DNA of 64,000 bases. It comes from Streptomyces sp. RFCAC02 (GTDB taxonomy: Bacteria; Actinomycetota; Actinomycetes; Streptomycetales; Streptomycetaceae). The notes beneath the pieces were generated by a model that saw nothing but the letters and a program-made list of their open reading frames with translations, ran no database searches and had not been told where the DNA came from. The translations under genes were made by a program, and so were the position numbers. The stretch lies in contig NZ_SAUH01000001.1 in the NCBI RefSeq assembly GCF_004193175.1, positions 5,737,501 to 5,801,500 of the forward strand. The letters run 5' to 3'. This document shows, one piece after another, positions 24,596 to 32,315 of this stretch; the stretch's first letter is position 1, and each line of letters starts with the position of its first letter.

Positions 24596-24752
24596 GACAA
24601 AAACGTTCCTTCGCTCCTGTTGCCGCGACCCGCCAGGAGTCCGGCTTATCCCTCCATTCAACACCGGCGCCGGACGGCACACGGGACCGCCCGGCGGTGC
24701 GCGCCCGGGTGGCGGGGGCCGCGGGGCAGGGACGCCGCGGCCCCCCGCCCTG

Positions 24753-25610
24753 TCAGCCCGCCCGCACGGTATGGAGCGCGGCGAAGTCCAGCAGGGGGAC
24801 GGCGGTCCGCACCGGATCCTCCAGCAGGGGGGAGTGGCCGAGTCCGGGCAGCAGCTCGACCCTCGCGCCGGGGACGACGCGGTAGTCGGCGGCGGACGAC
24901 GCCCGCCATCTGCGGTCGTCCTCGCCGAAGACCACGAGCAGCGGCTTGCCGAGGACCGCGAGCCGATCCGGCAGTGCCCGCTCCGTCAGATAGGCGAGGG
25001 TGCCCCGCATCGTCGCGGTGAACGTGTGGAGCGTCATGGCGCGCACGTCATCCAGCAGTTCGTCCGGGAACCGGTAGCCCGCCCGGCTGAACCCCGTGCT
25101 CGCGAACGCACGGAGCTGCTCGTCGGTGGGCGGCCACTGCGACGGGCCGTCTCCCCCCGTCTGCGGCGCGATGAAGGCGTCGAGGTGGGGACCGGTGTTG
25201 ACGAGCGCGAGCGCGGTCACCAGGCCGGGCCGCTCCTCGGCGAGGGCGGTCGCGACCACGCCGCCGCTGGAGTGCCCCACGACGACGGCGTGGCCGACGC
25301 CGAGCCGGTCCAGTGCCGCGCCGGCCCGGCGCGCCTGGTCGGGGACGGCGTAACCGCGGTCCGCGGGTTTCGCCGACCGGCCGTGCCCGAGCAGGTCGAT
25401 CCGGATGACACGGTGCGCCGCCGTCAGCAGCGGGACCAGCGGGTCCCAGGAGCGGGTCGATGAGGCCGTCCCGTGGATGAGCAGGAGCGCGGGGGCGTCG
25501 CGCGGTCCGTCCTGGCGCACGTGGATGTCGCCGTCGTCCAGCGGCAGCGACGAACTCGCGGTGGTCCCGGCGCCGTCGTCCACGCGCGGCCCGTTGTCGG
25601 AATCAGTCAT
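24753..25610 (-). CDS. Alpha/beta hydrolase
   Basis: A 285-aa alpha/beta-hydrolase with the nucleophile elbow GHSSGG, an oxyanion-type HGTASSTRSW segment at about 48-58, and a C-terminal acid/His pair in VFGEDDRRW and LPGLGHSP. No signal peptide. It could be an esterase, lactonase or haloperoxidase-like enzyme. It is divergent from an AraC regulator starting 77 bp away, which probably controls it. Confidence 0.85.
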   Translation of the reverse strand: MTDSDNGPRVDDGAGTTASSSLPLDDGDIHVRQDGPRDAPALLLIHGTASSTRSWDPLVPLLTAAHRVIRIDLLGHGRSAKPADRGYAVPDQARRAGAALDRLGVGHAVVVGHSSGGVVATALAEERPGLVTALALVNTGPHLDAFIAPQTGGDGPSQWPPTDEQLRAFASTGFSRAGYRFPDELLDDVRAMTLHTFTATMRGTLAYLTERALPDRLAVLGKPLLVVFGEDDRRWRASSAADYRVVPGARVELLPGLGHSPLLEDPVRTAVPLLDFAALHTVRAG

Positions 25611-25687
25611 GAGGCCCACTGTCCCCACGGGTACCCGCCGCCGTATTGGACGAATGTTCCCCCGCACGGCGGGCGTAGCCTGGGACG

Positions 25688-26575
25688 GTGCGATCGTTCG
25701 TGCACGGCGCGGCTGTCTGGGACGTCGCGCGCCCGCGTCGGCCCAGCCGCATGGCCGGTGTCACCATGGCCGGGTTCCACGCCCCGGGCCTGGACGCGCT
25801 CCGCATGGTGCCGCACCCGGCGGTGACGCTCCTGCTGGTCTTCGGCGACGGCTCGCCCGTCCTCGACGACGCCGGCGGGAGGCGGCACCGGGACAGTCTG
25901 GTCGCCGGGCCCGGGCTCGGGTCCGGTGGCGCGGTCCGGGCGAGCGGGGAGAACGTCGCGTGCGTGCAGGTGCGTCTGTCCCCGGTCATCGCACGCGCGG
26001 TGCTGGGTGTGTCCCCCGCCGAACTCGACGGCGCCACCGTACCGCTGGAGGACCTGTGGGGCAGGGAGGCGGCACGGGTCCGGGAGCGGCTCGGGGAAGC
26101 CGTGTCCTGGCAGCAGCGCTTCGACCTGGCGGACACGCTGCTCGCCCGCCGGTACGGGGCGGGGCCGCCGGTGGACCCGGAGGTGGCCGGGGCCTGGCAC
26201 CGTGTCGTCGCCGCCCGCGGCCGGGTCAGGGTCGACAGTCTCGCGGCCGGGGCCGGATGGAGCCGCAAGCGGCTGTGGTCCCGCTTCAGGACGCAGCTCG
26301 GACCGACCCCCAAGCGCGCCGCGCGGCTGGTCCGCTTCGACCACGCCGTCCACCGCCTGGTCGCGGGGGAGGGCGCGGCCCGTGTCGCGGCCGACGCGGG
26401 CTACGCGGACCAGTCGCATCTGCACCGGGACGTCGTGGCGTTCGCCGGGGTGACGCCCGCGGCCGTGGCCGGCGAGCCGTTCCTCGCCGTCGACGACATC
26501 GCGTGGCCCGGCGGGTTCCCCGCCTCCGCGGGGACACCGGCCCGTCCGCCCGCTGGCCGGACCGCGCGCGGCTGA
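25688..26575 (+). CDS. AraC-family transcriptional regulator
   Basis: A 295-aa regulator with an N-terminal ligand-binding half and a C-terminal double helix-turn-helix (VDSLAAGAGWSRKRLWSRFR and AARVAADAGYADQSHLHRDV). It starts with GTG and reads away from the alpha/beta hydrolase gene, its probable target. A perfect hairpin terminator follows directly after its stop at 26576-26603. The inducer is unknown. Confidence 0.85.
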   Translation: MRSFVHGAAVWDVARPRRPSRMAGVTMAGFHAPGLDALRMVPHPAVTLLLVFGDGSPVLDDAGGRRHRDSLVAGPGLGSGGAVRASGENVACVQVRLSPVIARAVLGVSPAELDGATVPLEDLWGREAARVRERLGEAVSWQQRFDLADTLLARRYGAGPPVDPEVAGAWHRVVAARGRVRVDSLAAGAGWSRKRLWSRFRTQLGPTPKRAARLVRFDHAVHRLVAGEGAARVAADAGYADQSHLHRDVVAFAGVTPAAVAGEPFLAVDDIAWPGGFPASAGTPARPPAGRTARG

Positions 26576-26603
26576 CCGGCGCGCCCCGACGGGGGCGCGC
26601 CGG
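26576..26603. terminator. Bidirectional terminator between convergent genes
   Basis: CCGGCGCGCCCC pairs perfectly with GGGGCGCGCCGG around a 4-nt loop, in the 35-bp gap between the convergent AraC gene and ABC exporter gene. There is no U-run, as is common for Streptomyces terminators. Confidence 0.8.
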
Positions 26604-26610
26604 ACGCGGG

Positions 26611-28422
26611 TCAGTCCGCCGCCGAGGGGGCGGGCGTCCCGTCGAGGAAGCCGCCCGACTGGTGGCGCCACAGCTTCGCGTAGGCGCCGTCGGCCGCGAG
26701 CAGTTCCTTGTGCGTGCCCTGTTCGACGATCCGCCCGCGGTCGAGGACGACCAGCCGGTCCATTCCGGCGACCGTGCTCAGCCGGTGCGCGACGACCAGC
26801 GCCGTCCGCCGCTCCATGAGCCGCCACAGCGCCTCCTGCACGAGGATCTCGCTCTCGGAGTCGAGCGCGCTGGTCGCCTCGTCCAGCAGCAGGATCGGCG
26901 CGTCGCGCAGGATCGCGCGAGCGAGGGCCACCCGCTGGCGCTGGCCGCCCGACAGCTTCACCCCGCGCTCGCCCACCATCGTGCCGAAGCCGTCGGGCAG
27001 CGCGTCGGCGAACGGGGTGACGTGCGCCGCGTCGGCCGCGCGGCGGATCTCCTCGTCGGTCGCCCCCGGCCGGGCGAACGCGATGTTGTCCCGCAGCGTG
27101 CGGTGGAACATCGCCGGCTCCTGCGGCACGTAGGCGATCAGGCTGCGCAGGTCCGCCTGGCTCATCCGGCTGATGTCCTGCCCGCCGATCGTGATGCGCC
27201 CGCCGTCGACGTCCGTCATCCGCAGCAGCAGCCGGGTGAGCGTCGTCTTGCCGCCGCCGGACCGGCCGACGAGCCCGACCTTCGAGCCGCTCGGCACCTC
27301 CAGGTCGAGGCCGTCGAACAGCGGTTCCGTCCCCGAGTGGGTGAAGGTGACGCCCTTGAAGCGGATGCCTCCAGCCCGGGACGCCAGCGGCTCGGGCGAC
27401 GGCGGGTCGAGCACGGTCGGCGGTGTCAGCAGCAGCCCGGTGAACTGGGCGGCCTCCGTCATCGAGTTCTCCAGGTGCCGGTAGGTCTGGTTGAACTCGA
27501 ACATGATGCGGGTCGCGTTGGTGTAGTAGGTGAACGTGACGACCAGCGCCTCCACGTCGAGGCCGCCGCCGAGCGAGATCACGAGCAGCAGGCCCAGCGT
27601 GTTGGTCAGGACCGACATCGGGGCGACCAGCGTGTCGATGCGGAGGTTGCCGTAGTCCCACGACCGCAGTTGCAGCCGCCGCGCCTCGGCGGCGCGCCGC
27701 CGGTGCTCCCGGGCCTCGCGCTCCTCGGCGGCGAACGCCCGGATCGTCTCCATGTGCATCAGGCTGTCGGCCACGTGCCCGGACAGGCGGGCGATCGCCT
27801 CCTCGCGCGCGGAGACGAGCGCCTGGCGGCGCCGGATGAGCGGCGTCACGCACAGCACCGTCACCGCGATCACGGTGAGGAGCCCGGCGACGAGCAGCGG
27901 CTCGTACTGCCACAGCACCACCGACCCGAACGCCAGCGGAACGAGGCGGGCGACGACCGAGAACGCCAGGGTGTCGATGAACTGCTCGAACCGTGACGCG
28001 AAGCTCAGTACCCGTTTGGTCAGCGCCCCGGCGAAGTTGTCGTGGAAGAACGTGGCGTCCTTGGCGAACAGTTCGTCCATGCCGATCACGTACAGGTTCT
28101 CGATGCCGAGGGCGTCGAGGCGGTTCAGGCAGTGGAGGCCGACGCGCCACAGCGTCTCCGCGAGCAGCAGGGTGGCGGCGAACCCGAGGACGTAGGGCAG
28201 CGCCGAGCCGGCGGAGGCGTCGGCGTCACCGGCGATGTGGCCGACGAGCTTCGCGACGATCAGCGGCGCGATGTAGTCGATGCAGATGTTCCCCAGCGCG
28301 GGGAGCAGCATCCCGGGCAGGGCGAACCGCCGCAGCCGGGTCAACTGGCGCATGTAGTGCCGAAGGGCCAGCAGCACGGTCCCCTTCTGCGGCGGACCTT
28401 GGTGCGACTCAGGCGTTCCCAT
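26611..28422 (-). CDS. ABC exporter, fused membrane and ATPase domains
   Basis: A 603-aa half-transporter: a six-helix membrane domain (about 30-340) and an ATPase domain with Walker A GRSGGGKT, signature LSGGQRQR, Walker B ILLLDEAT and an H-loop VVAHRLS. It should work as a homodimer exporting a lipid, peptide or drug. The ATG at 28422 follows GGGGTGGG and removes an unrelated low-complexity extension. It ends against the terminator at 26576-26603. The operon context gives no substrate. Confidence 0.88.
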   Translation of the reverse strand: MGTPESHQGPPQKGTVLLALRHYMRQLTRLRRFALPGMLLPALGNICIDYIAPLIVAKLVGHIAGDADASAGSALPYVLGFAATLLLAETLWRVGLHCLNRLDALGIENLYVIGMDELFAKDATFFHDNFAGALTKRVLSFASRFEQFIDTLAFSVVARLVPLAFGSVVLWQYEPLLVAGLLTVIAVTVLCVTPLIRRRQALVSAREEAIARLSGHVADSLMHMETIRAFAAEEREAREHRRRAAEARRLQLRSWDYGNLRIDTLVAPMSVLTNTLGLLLVISLGGGLDVEALVVTFTYYTNATRIMFEFNQTYRHLENSMTEAAQFTGLLLTPPTVLDPPSPEPLASRAGGIRFKGVTFTHSGTEPLFDGLDLEVPSGSKVGLVGRSGGGKTTLTRLLLRMTDVDGGRITIGGQDISRMSQADLRSLIAYVPQEPAMFHRTLRDNIAFARPGATDEEIRRAADAAHVTPFADALPDGFGTMVGERGVKLSGGQRQRVALARAILRDAPILLLDEATSALDSESEILVQEALWRLMERRTALVVAHRLSTVAGMDRLVVLDRGRIVEQGTHKELLAADGAYAKLWRHQSGGFLDGTPAPSAAD

Positions 28423-28793
28423 CCCACCCCTGTGTGGTCGTGCGGCAGCCCGCCGCGCGCCTCCCGCGGGGGTGGGCGTGCGGCTCACCGGCCGGCCGCG
28501 GTGAGTGTCGGTCTCTGCGAGTGCCGCGCCCGGGACGTCGGCCGGGGGCGGGGGGCCGCCGGAGCCGAAGAGCGGGTCCTGGCGGCGCGTCGGGTACGTA
28601 ACACGGTCCGTGGAACGGCCAGTCTCCCGTGGCGGCACCGGCGCAGTCCAAGCGTTTTCCCGGCGGCCGCGCCCAGCCCGGGCCGATTGTCAGTGCCCGC
28701 GTGTAGAAACTTCCCAACGCACCGATGAATCAAGGCGGTTGGGCGTGTCCTACTGATGACGGCCCAGCCCGGGGACATGAATGGAGACTTGAC
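28423..28793. other. Intergenic region between ABC exporter and AHSA1 gene
   Basis: This 371-bp stretch lies between divergent genes and should hold both promoters. I see no open frame with family resemblance and no strong inverted repeat. The segment 28700-28745 is less GC-rich than the rest and may contain the rightward promoter, but no convincing -35/-10 pair with normal spacing was found. Confidence 0.5.
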
Positions 28794-29246
28794 ATGAGCG
28801 CTGAGCAGGAGACCGCGGCGGACGGTTTCACCTACACGCTGACCCGGACGCTCGACGTGCCGGTGGCGGCGGTGTGGCGTGCGTGGACGACCGCCGACCA
28901 GTACGCCCGGTGGACGGGCGCGGCGGAGGGCACCGTCGAGATGGACGTCCGGCCGGGCGGCGCGTGGAAGGCGACGATGGTCACCCCCGACGGGCAGCAG
29001 TTCCCCCTGACCGGCTCCTACATCGAGGTCGAGACGGACCGCCGGCTGGTGACCGGCATGGACGTGCCGGGCAGGGCCGAGCCCGCCACCATGGTCCTGG
29101 ACCTCGCCGCACTCGACGGCGGCCGCACGGAGGCGACGCTGAGCCAGACCTGCGACACGGCCGAGGAGCGCGACATGGCCGAGCAGGGCAGCACCATGCT
29201 CCTCGACGGCCTGACCGCCTTCCTCGCCGGGGCGTCCGAGGACTGA
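28794..29246 (+). CDS. AHSA1/SRPBCC-family protein
   Basis: A 150-aa START-like domain protein of the AHSA1 group (FTYTLTRTLDVPVAAVWRAW, then WTGAAEGTVEMDVRPGG). Members bind hydrophobic ligands or act as small co-chaperone-like proteins; function is rarely known. The ATG at 28794 follows GGAGA. A hairpin terminator follows at 29266-29310. Confidence 0.85.
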   Translation: MSAEQETAADGFTYTLTRTLDVPVAAVWRAWTTADQYARWTGAAEGTVEMDVRPGGAWKATMVTPDGQQFPLTGSYIEVETDRRLVTGMDVPGRAEPATMVLDLAALDGGRTEATLSQTCDTAEERDMAEQGSTMLLDGLTAFLAGASED

Positions 29247-29265
29247 TCCCGCACCGCAGCCCCGC

Positions 29266-29310
29266 CGCCGGCCCCCGACGCGCACTCGTCGTCGGAGGGC
29301 CGGCGTTCGT
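29266..29310 (+). terminator. Hairpin terminator after AHSA1 gene
   Basis: CGCCGGCCCCCGACG pairs with CGTCGGAGGGCCGGCG with one bulge, and is followed by TTCGTTTT, a rare U-rich tail in this GC-rich DNA. It separates the AHSA1 gene from the LacI-controlled operon. Confidence 0.75.
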
Positions 29311-29331
29311 TTTCCGCCGGCGAGGACCCTC

Positions 29332-29361
29332 TTGACATGGCGACCGCAGCGGCGTCACAGT
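29332..29361 (+). promoter_or_regulatory. Candidate promoter of the LacI-controlled operon
   Basis: A perfect TTGACA (29332-29337) is followed after 18 bp by CACAGT (29356-29361). The first LacI operator copy begins 5 bp further on, so bound repressor would block initiation. Confidence 0.55.
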
Positions 29362-29366
29362 AGCGG

Positions 29367-29422
29367 CTAATCCGCATTAGTACGACCGAGTGGCGCTGTG
29401 GCCCGCGACTAATGCGCATTAG
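29367..29422. promoter_or_regulatory. Pair of LacI-type operators, 42 bp apart
   Basis: CTAATCCGCATTAG (29367-29380) and CTAATGCGCATTAG (29409-29422) are 14-bp palindromes, the second perfect and with the central CG typical of LacI-family sites. The start-to-start distance of 42 bp is four helical turns, so both copies face the same side and could be bridged by dimers or a tetramer. They lie between the promoter and the GTG of the LacI gene, so the regulator should repress itself and the operon. Confidence 0.85.
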
Positions 29423-29438
29423 TAGCGAGAGGTGCGAC

Positions 29439-30500
29439 GTGGCCGACAACGTACGCAGGCGAGGACGCCCCCGGCAGGCCGAGGTGGCGCGGCTGGCCGG
29501 CGTCTCGCAGACGACCGTCTCGCTGGTGCTCGGCGGGAACAAGCAGGGCATCGTCATCCAGGAGGCGACCCGGCAGCGGGTCCTGGACGCGGCGCGCTCG
29601 CTCGGCTACGTGCCCGACCCGGCCGCCCGGCGGCTCGCCGCCGCCCGCAACGACCTGCTCGGCGTCTTCAGCTTCACCGCGACCTTCCCCACCGATCTCG
29701 CGCACTCGTACTACCCCTTCCTGGTGGGCGTCGAGCGCGAGGCCGCGGCCAGGGGCTACGACCTGGTGCTGTTCACCGGGTCGAGCACCGGCGGCGCCGG
29801 CGCCGGCGCGCCCGGCGCCCTGCAGCGGGTCAGGCTCGCCGACGGCTGCCTCCTCCTGGGCCGTCATGTGCCCGCCGGGGAGCTGCGCCGGCTCCTGGAC
29901 GACGGCTTCCCGCTCGTCCACCTCGGGCGGCGCGACGAGCCCGAGGACCTGGCCTGGGTCGGCGCCGACTACGTCGCCGCAAGCGCCGAGGTCGTCCGGC
30001 ACCTGGCCGCCCTCGGCCACCGCCGGATCGTGCTGGTGCGCGAGGACGACGACGCCCCGGCGTCCACCGACCGCGAGCGCGGCTTCCGCGCCGGCCTGGA
30101 CGGCACCGCGGCGGGCGAGGTCGTACGGCTCACCGACCCCGCGGGGGAGCTGACGCCCGCCTGGCTGCGCGCCAGGCTCGACGAGGGGGTCACCGCCTTC
30201 GTCACCGAGGAGACCGACACCCACGACATCTGGCGCGCCCTGCGCGCCGCCGTCGCCGGCACCGGGCTCAGCGTGCCGGGCGACGTGTCGCTCGCGCTGC
30301 TCGGCTCGCCGCCCCCCGACCTGGCCGGCGAGGCGTCCCCCACCGGCTTCGACATCCCCCGCGCGGAGCTGGGCGCCGCAGCCGTCCGCCTGCTGACCGA
30401 CCTGCTGGCCGGGGAGACGCGCTCCGGCGAGCTGGTGGCCTGCCACTTCCGCCCCGGCACGACGGCGGGTCCGCCGGCCTCCGCACCACCGCGCCACTGA
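29439..30500 (+). CDS. LacI-family transcriptional regulator
   Basis: A 353-aa LacI-type repressor: helix-turn-helix near 10-35 (VARLAGVSQTTVSLVLGG) with hinge YVPDPAARRLA, then a periplasmic-binding-like sensor domain. The GTG at 29439 with GAGAGG upstream is chosen over an ATG at 29412, because that ATG lies inside the second operator palindrome. It is the first gene of a rightward operon with a flavoprotein, a hydantoinase-like protein, an unknown protein and a permease, so it probably senses the substrate or an intermediate of that pathway. Confidence 0.88.
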   Translation: MADNVRRRGRPRQAEVARLAGVSQTTVSLVLGGNKQGIVIQEATRQRVLDAARSLGYVPDPAARRLAAARNDLLGVFSFTATFPTDLAHSYYPFLVGVEREAAARGYDLVLFTGSSTGGAGAGAPGALQRVRLADGCLLLGRHVPAGELRRLLDDGFPLVHLGRRDEPEDLAWVGADYVAASAEVVRHLAALGHRRIVLVREDDDAPASTDRERGFRAGLDGTAAGEVVRLTDPAGELTPAWLRARLDEGVTAFVTEETDTHDIWRALRAAVAGTGLSVPGDVSLALLGSPPPDLAGEASPTGFDIPRAELGAAAVRLLTDLLAGETRSGELVACHFRPGTTAGPPASAPPRH

Positions 30501-30535
30501 GACCGATGACGCACCACACCGAGGAGTACCCCCGC

Positions 30536-32191
30536 ATGTCCCCCACCACCGCCCCCACCGCACCCGCCCCGGGCGCGACAGGGTCCGAGAGCGCCACCGA
30601 CGTCCTGATCGTCGGCGGCGGGCTCGGCGGAGTGGCCGCCGCCCTCGCCGTCTGCCGCGCCGGGCGCCGCGCCGTGCTGACCGAGGAGACCGACTGGATC
30701 GGCGGCCAGCTCACCGCCCAGGCGGTGCCGCCGGACGAGCACCCCTGGGTCGAACAGTTCGGCACCACGGCCTCCTACCGGGAGCTGCGCGAGAACATCC
30801 GCGCCTACTACCGCACGTGGTACCCGCTGCGTGCCGAGGCCCTCGGCCTCACGGACCTGAACCCGGGCGCCGGCCGGGTGAGCAAGCTGTGCCACGAGCC
30901 GCGCGTCGCGCTCGCCGTGCTGGAGGGCATGCTCGCCCCGCACCGCGCCGCGGGGCGGCTCACCGTGCTGACCGGGCACCGGCCGGTCGCGGCCGAGAGC
31001 GACGGCGACTCGGTGCGCGCGGTCACCCTCGCAGGCCCGGACGGACGGCCGCACACCGTCACGGCGCCCTACGTCCTGGACGCGACCGAGACCGGTGAGC
31101 TGCTCGCGCTCGCGGGCGTCGAACACGCGCTGGGCGCCGAGGCCCGCGCCGAGTTCGACGAGCCGCACGCCCCCGACACCGCGCAGCCCGACAACCAGCA
31201 GGGCATCACCGTCTGCTTCGCCCTCTCGCACCACGAGGGCGAGGACCACACGATCGACCGGCCGGCCGACTACGGCTTCTGGCGCTCGTACCGTCCGGAC
31301 TTCTGGCCCGGCCCGCTCCTCGGCTTCAACGCCCCCGACCCGCGCACCCTGGAGCCCGTGGTCCGCACCTTCGAGCCGAACCCGGCCACCGACCCCCTGG
31401 CCGTCGCCGCCGACCAGAGCGCCGACGCGGGCGACAAGGAGCTGTGGGGCTTCCGCCGCATCCTGGCCCGCGGGATGCACCGGCCCGGCGCGTTCGACTC
31501 GGACATCACGCTGGTGAACTGGCCGCTGAACGACTACTGGCTGAAGCCCCTCGTCGGCACGGAGGCGGCGCCGGCGCAGGAGGCGATCGACGGGGCGCGC
31601 CGGCTCTCGCTGTCCGTCCTGTACTGGCTCCAGACCGAGGCGCCGCGGCCCGACGGCGGCACCGGCTTCCCGGGGCTGCGGCCCCGCCCCGACGTCACGG
31701 GCACGCCCGACGGGCTCGCCAAGTCCGCGTACGTGCGCGAGGCGCGCCGCATCAAGGCCGTCACCACCGTGACGGAGCACGACGTGGCCATCGACCTCGT
31801 CGGCCCCTACGGCGGCACGCGCTACGACGACTCCGTCGGCGTGGGCGGCTACCGCATCGACCTGCACCCGTCGACCGCCGGCGACAACTACATCGACATC
31901 GGTTCGGTGCCCTTCGAGATCCCCCTGGGCGCCCTGCTGCCGCGCCGCGTGCGCAACCTGCTGCCCGCGGGCAAGAACATCGGCACCACCCACATCACCA
32001 ACGGCTGCTACCGCCTCCACCCCGTGGAGTGGAACATCGGCGAGGTCGCGGGCGCGCTCGCGGCGCACTGCCTCACCGAGGGCGTCGCCCCGCACGAGGT
32101 GCGCGAGAAGGACGGGCGGCTCACCGACTTCACCCGCTCGCTGGACCGCGCGGGCGTCCAGCGGCACTGGCCCGACGTCCGCGGCTACTGA
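30536..32191 (+). CDS. FAD-dependent oxidoreductase
   Basis: A 551-aa flavoprotein of the FAD_oxidored group. The dinucleotide fold is at about 22-50 (VLIVGGGLGGVAAALAV), followed by EETDWIGGQLTAQ, and a C-terminal KNIGTTHITNGCYRLHP segment closes the FAD site. The ATG at 30536 has GAGGAG 9 nt upstream; an in-frame ATG at 30506 is an alternative. With a hydantoinase-like protein and a carboxylate-type permease in the same operon, it probably oxidises the imported compound. The substrate is not known. Confidence 0.82.
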   Translation: MSPTTAPTAPAPGATGSESATDVLIVGGGLGGVAAALAVCRAGRRAVLTEETDWIGGQLTAQAVPPDEHPWVEQFGTTASYRELRENIRAYYRTWYPLRAEALGLTDLNPGAGRVSKLCHEPRVALAVLEGMLAPHRAAGRLTVLTGHRPVAAESDGDSVRAVTLAGPDGRPHTVTAPYVLDATETGELLALAGVEHALGAEARAEFDEPHAPDTAQPDNQQGITVCFALSHHEGEDHTIDRPADYGFWRSYRPDFWPGPLLGFNAPDPRTLEPVVRTFEPNPATDPLAVAADQSADAGDKELWGFRRILARGMHRPGAFDSDITLVNWPLNDYWLKPLVGTEAAPAQEAIDGARRLSLSVLYWLQTEAPRPDGGTGFPGLRPRPDVTGTPDGLAKSAYVREARRIKAVTTVTEHDVAIDLVGPYGGTRYDDSVGVGGYRIDLHPSTAGDNYIDIGSVPFEIPLGALLPRRVRNLLPAGKNIGTTHITNGCYRLHPVEWNIGEVAGALAAHCLTEGVAPHEVREKDGRLTDFTRSLDRAGVQRHWPDVRGY

Positions 32192-32227
32192 TCCCGCCGC
32201 CGGCCCCGTACCGGCCCGGCGGGAGAC

Positions 32228-32259
32228 CCGGGCGGGACAGCTCCACCTGTCCCGCCCGG
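32228..32259 (+). terminator. Intra-operon hairpin after the flavoprotein gene
   Basis: CCGGGCGGGACAG pairs perfectly with CTGTCCCGCCCGG around a 6-nt loop in the 124-bp gap between flavoprotein and hydantoinase genes. With no U-run it may be a partial terminator or an RNA-stability element that lowers expression of downstream genes. Confidence 0.6.
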
Positions 32260-32315
32260 TACCGCCCGGGTCGCCGATCTCTTCCGAAAGGGACGACACA
32301 AGGAGGTGTCAGACG

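Noticed and set aside
29412..29438. ATG start for the LacI regulator at 29412
   Set aside because: The codon lies inside the second operator palindrome and has no ribosome site; the GTG at 29439 with GAGAGG fits better.
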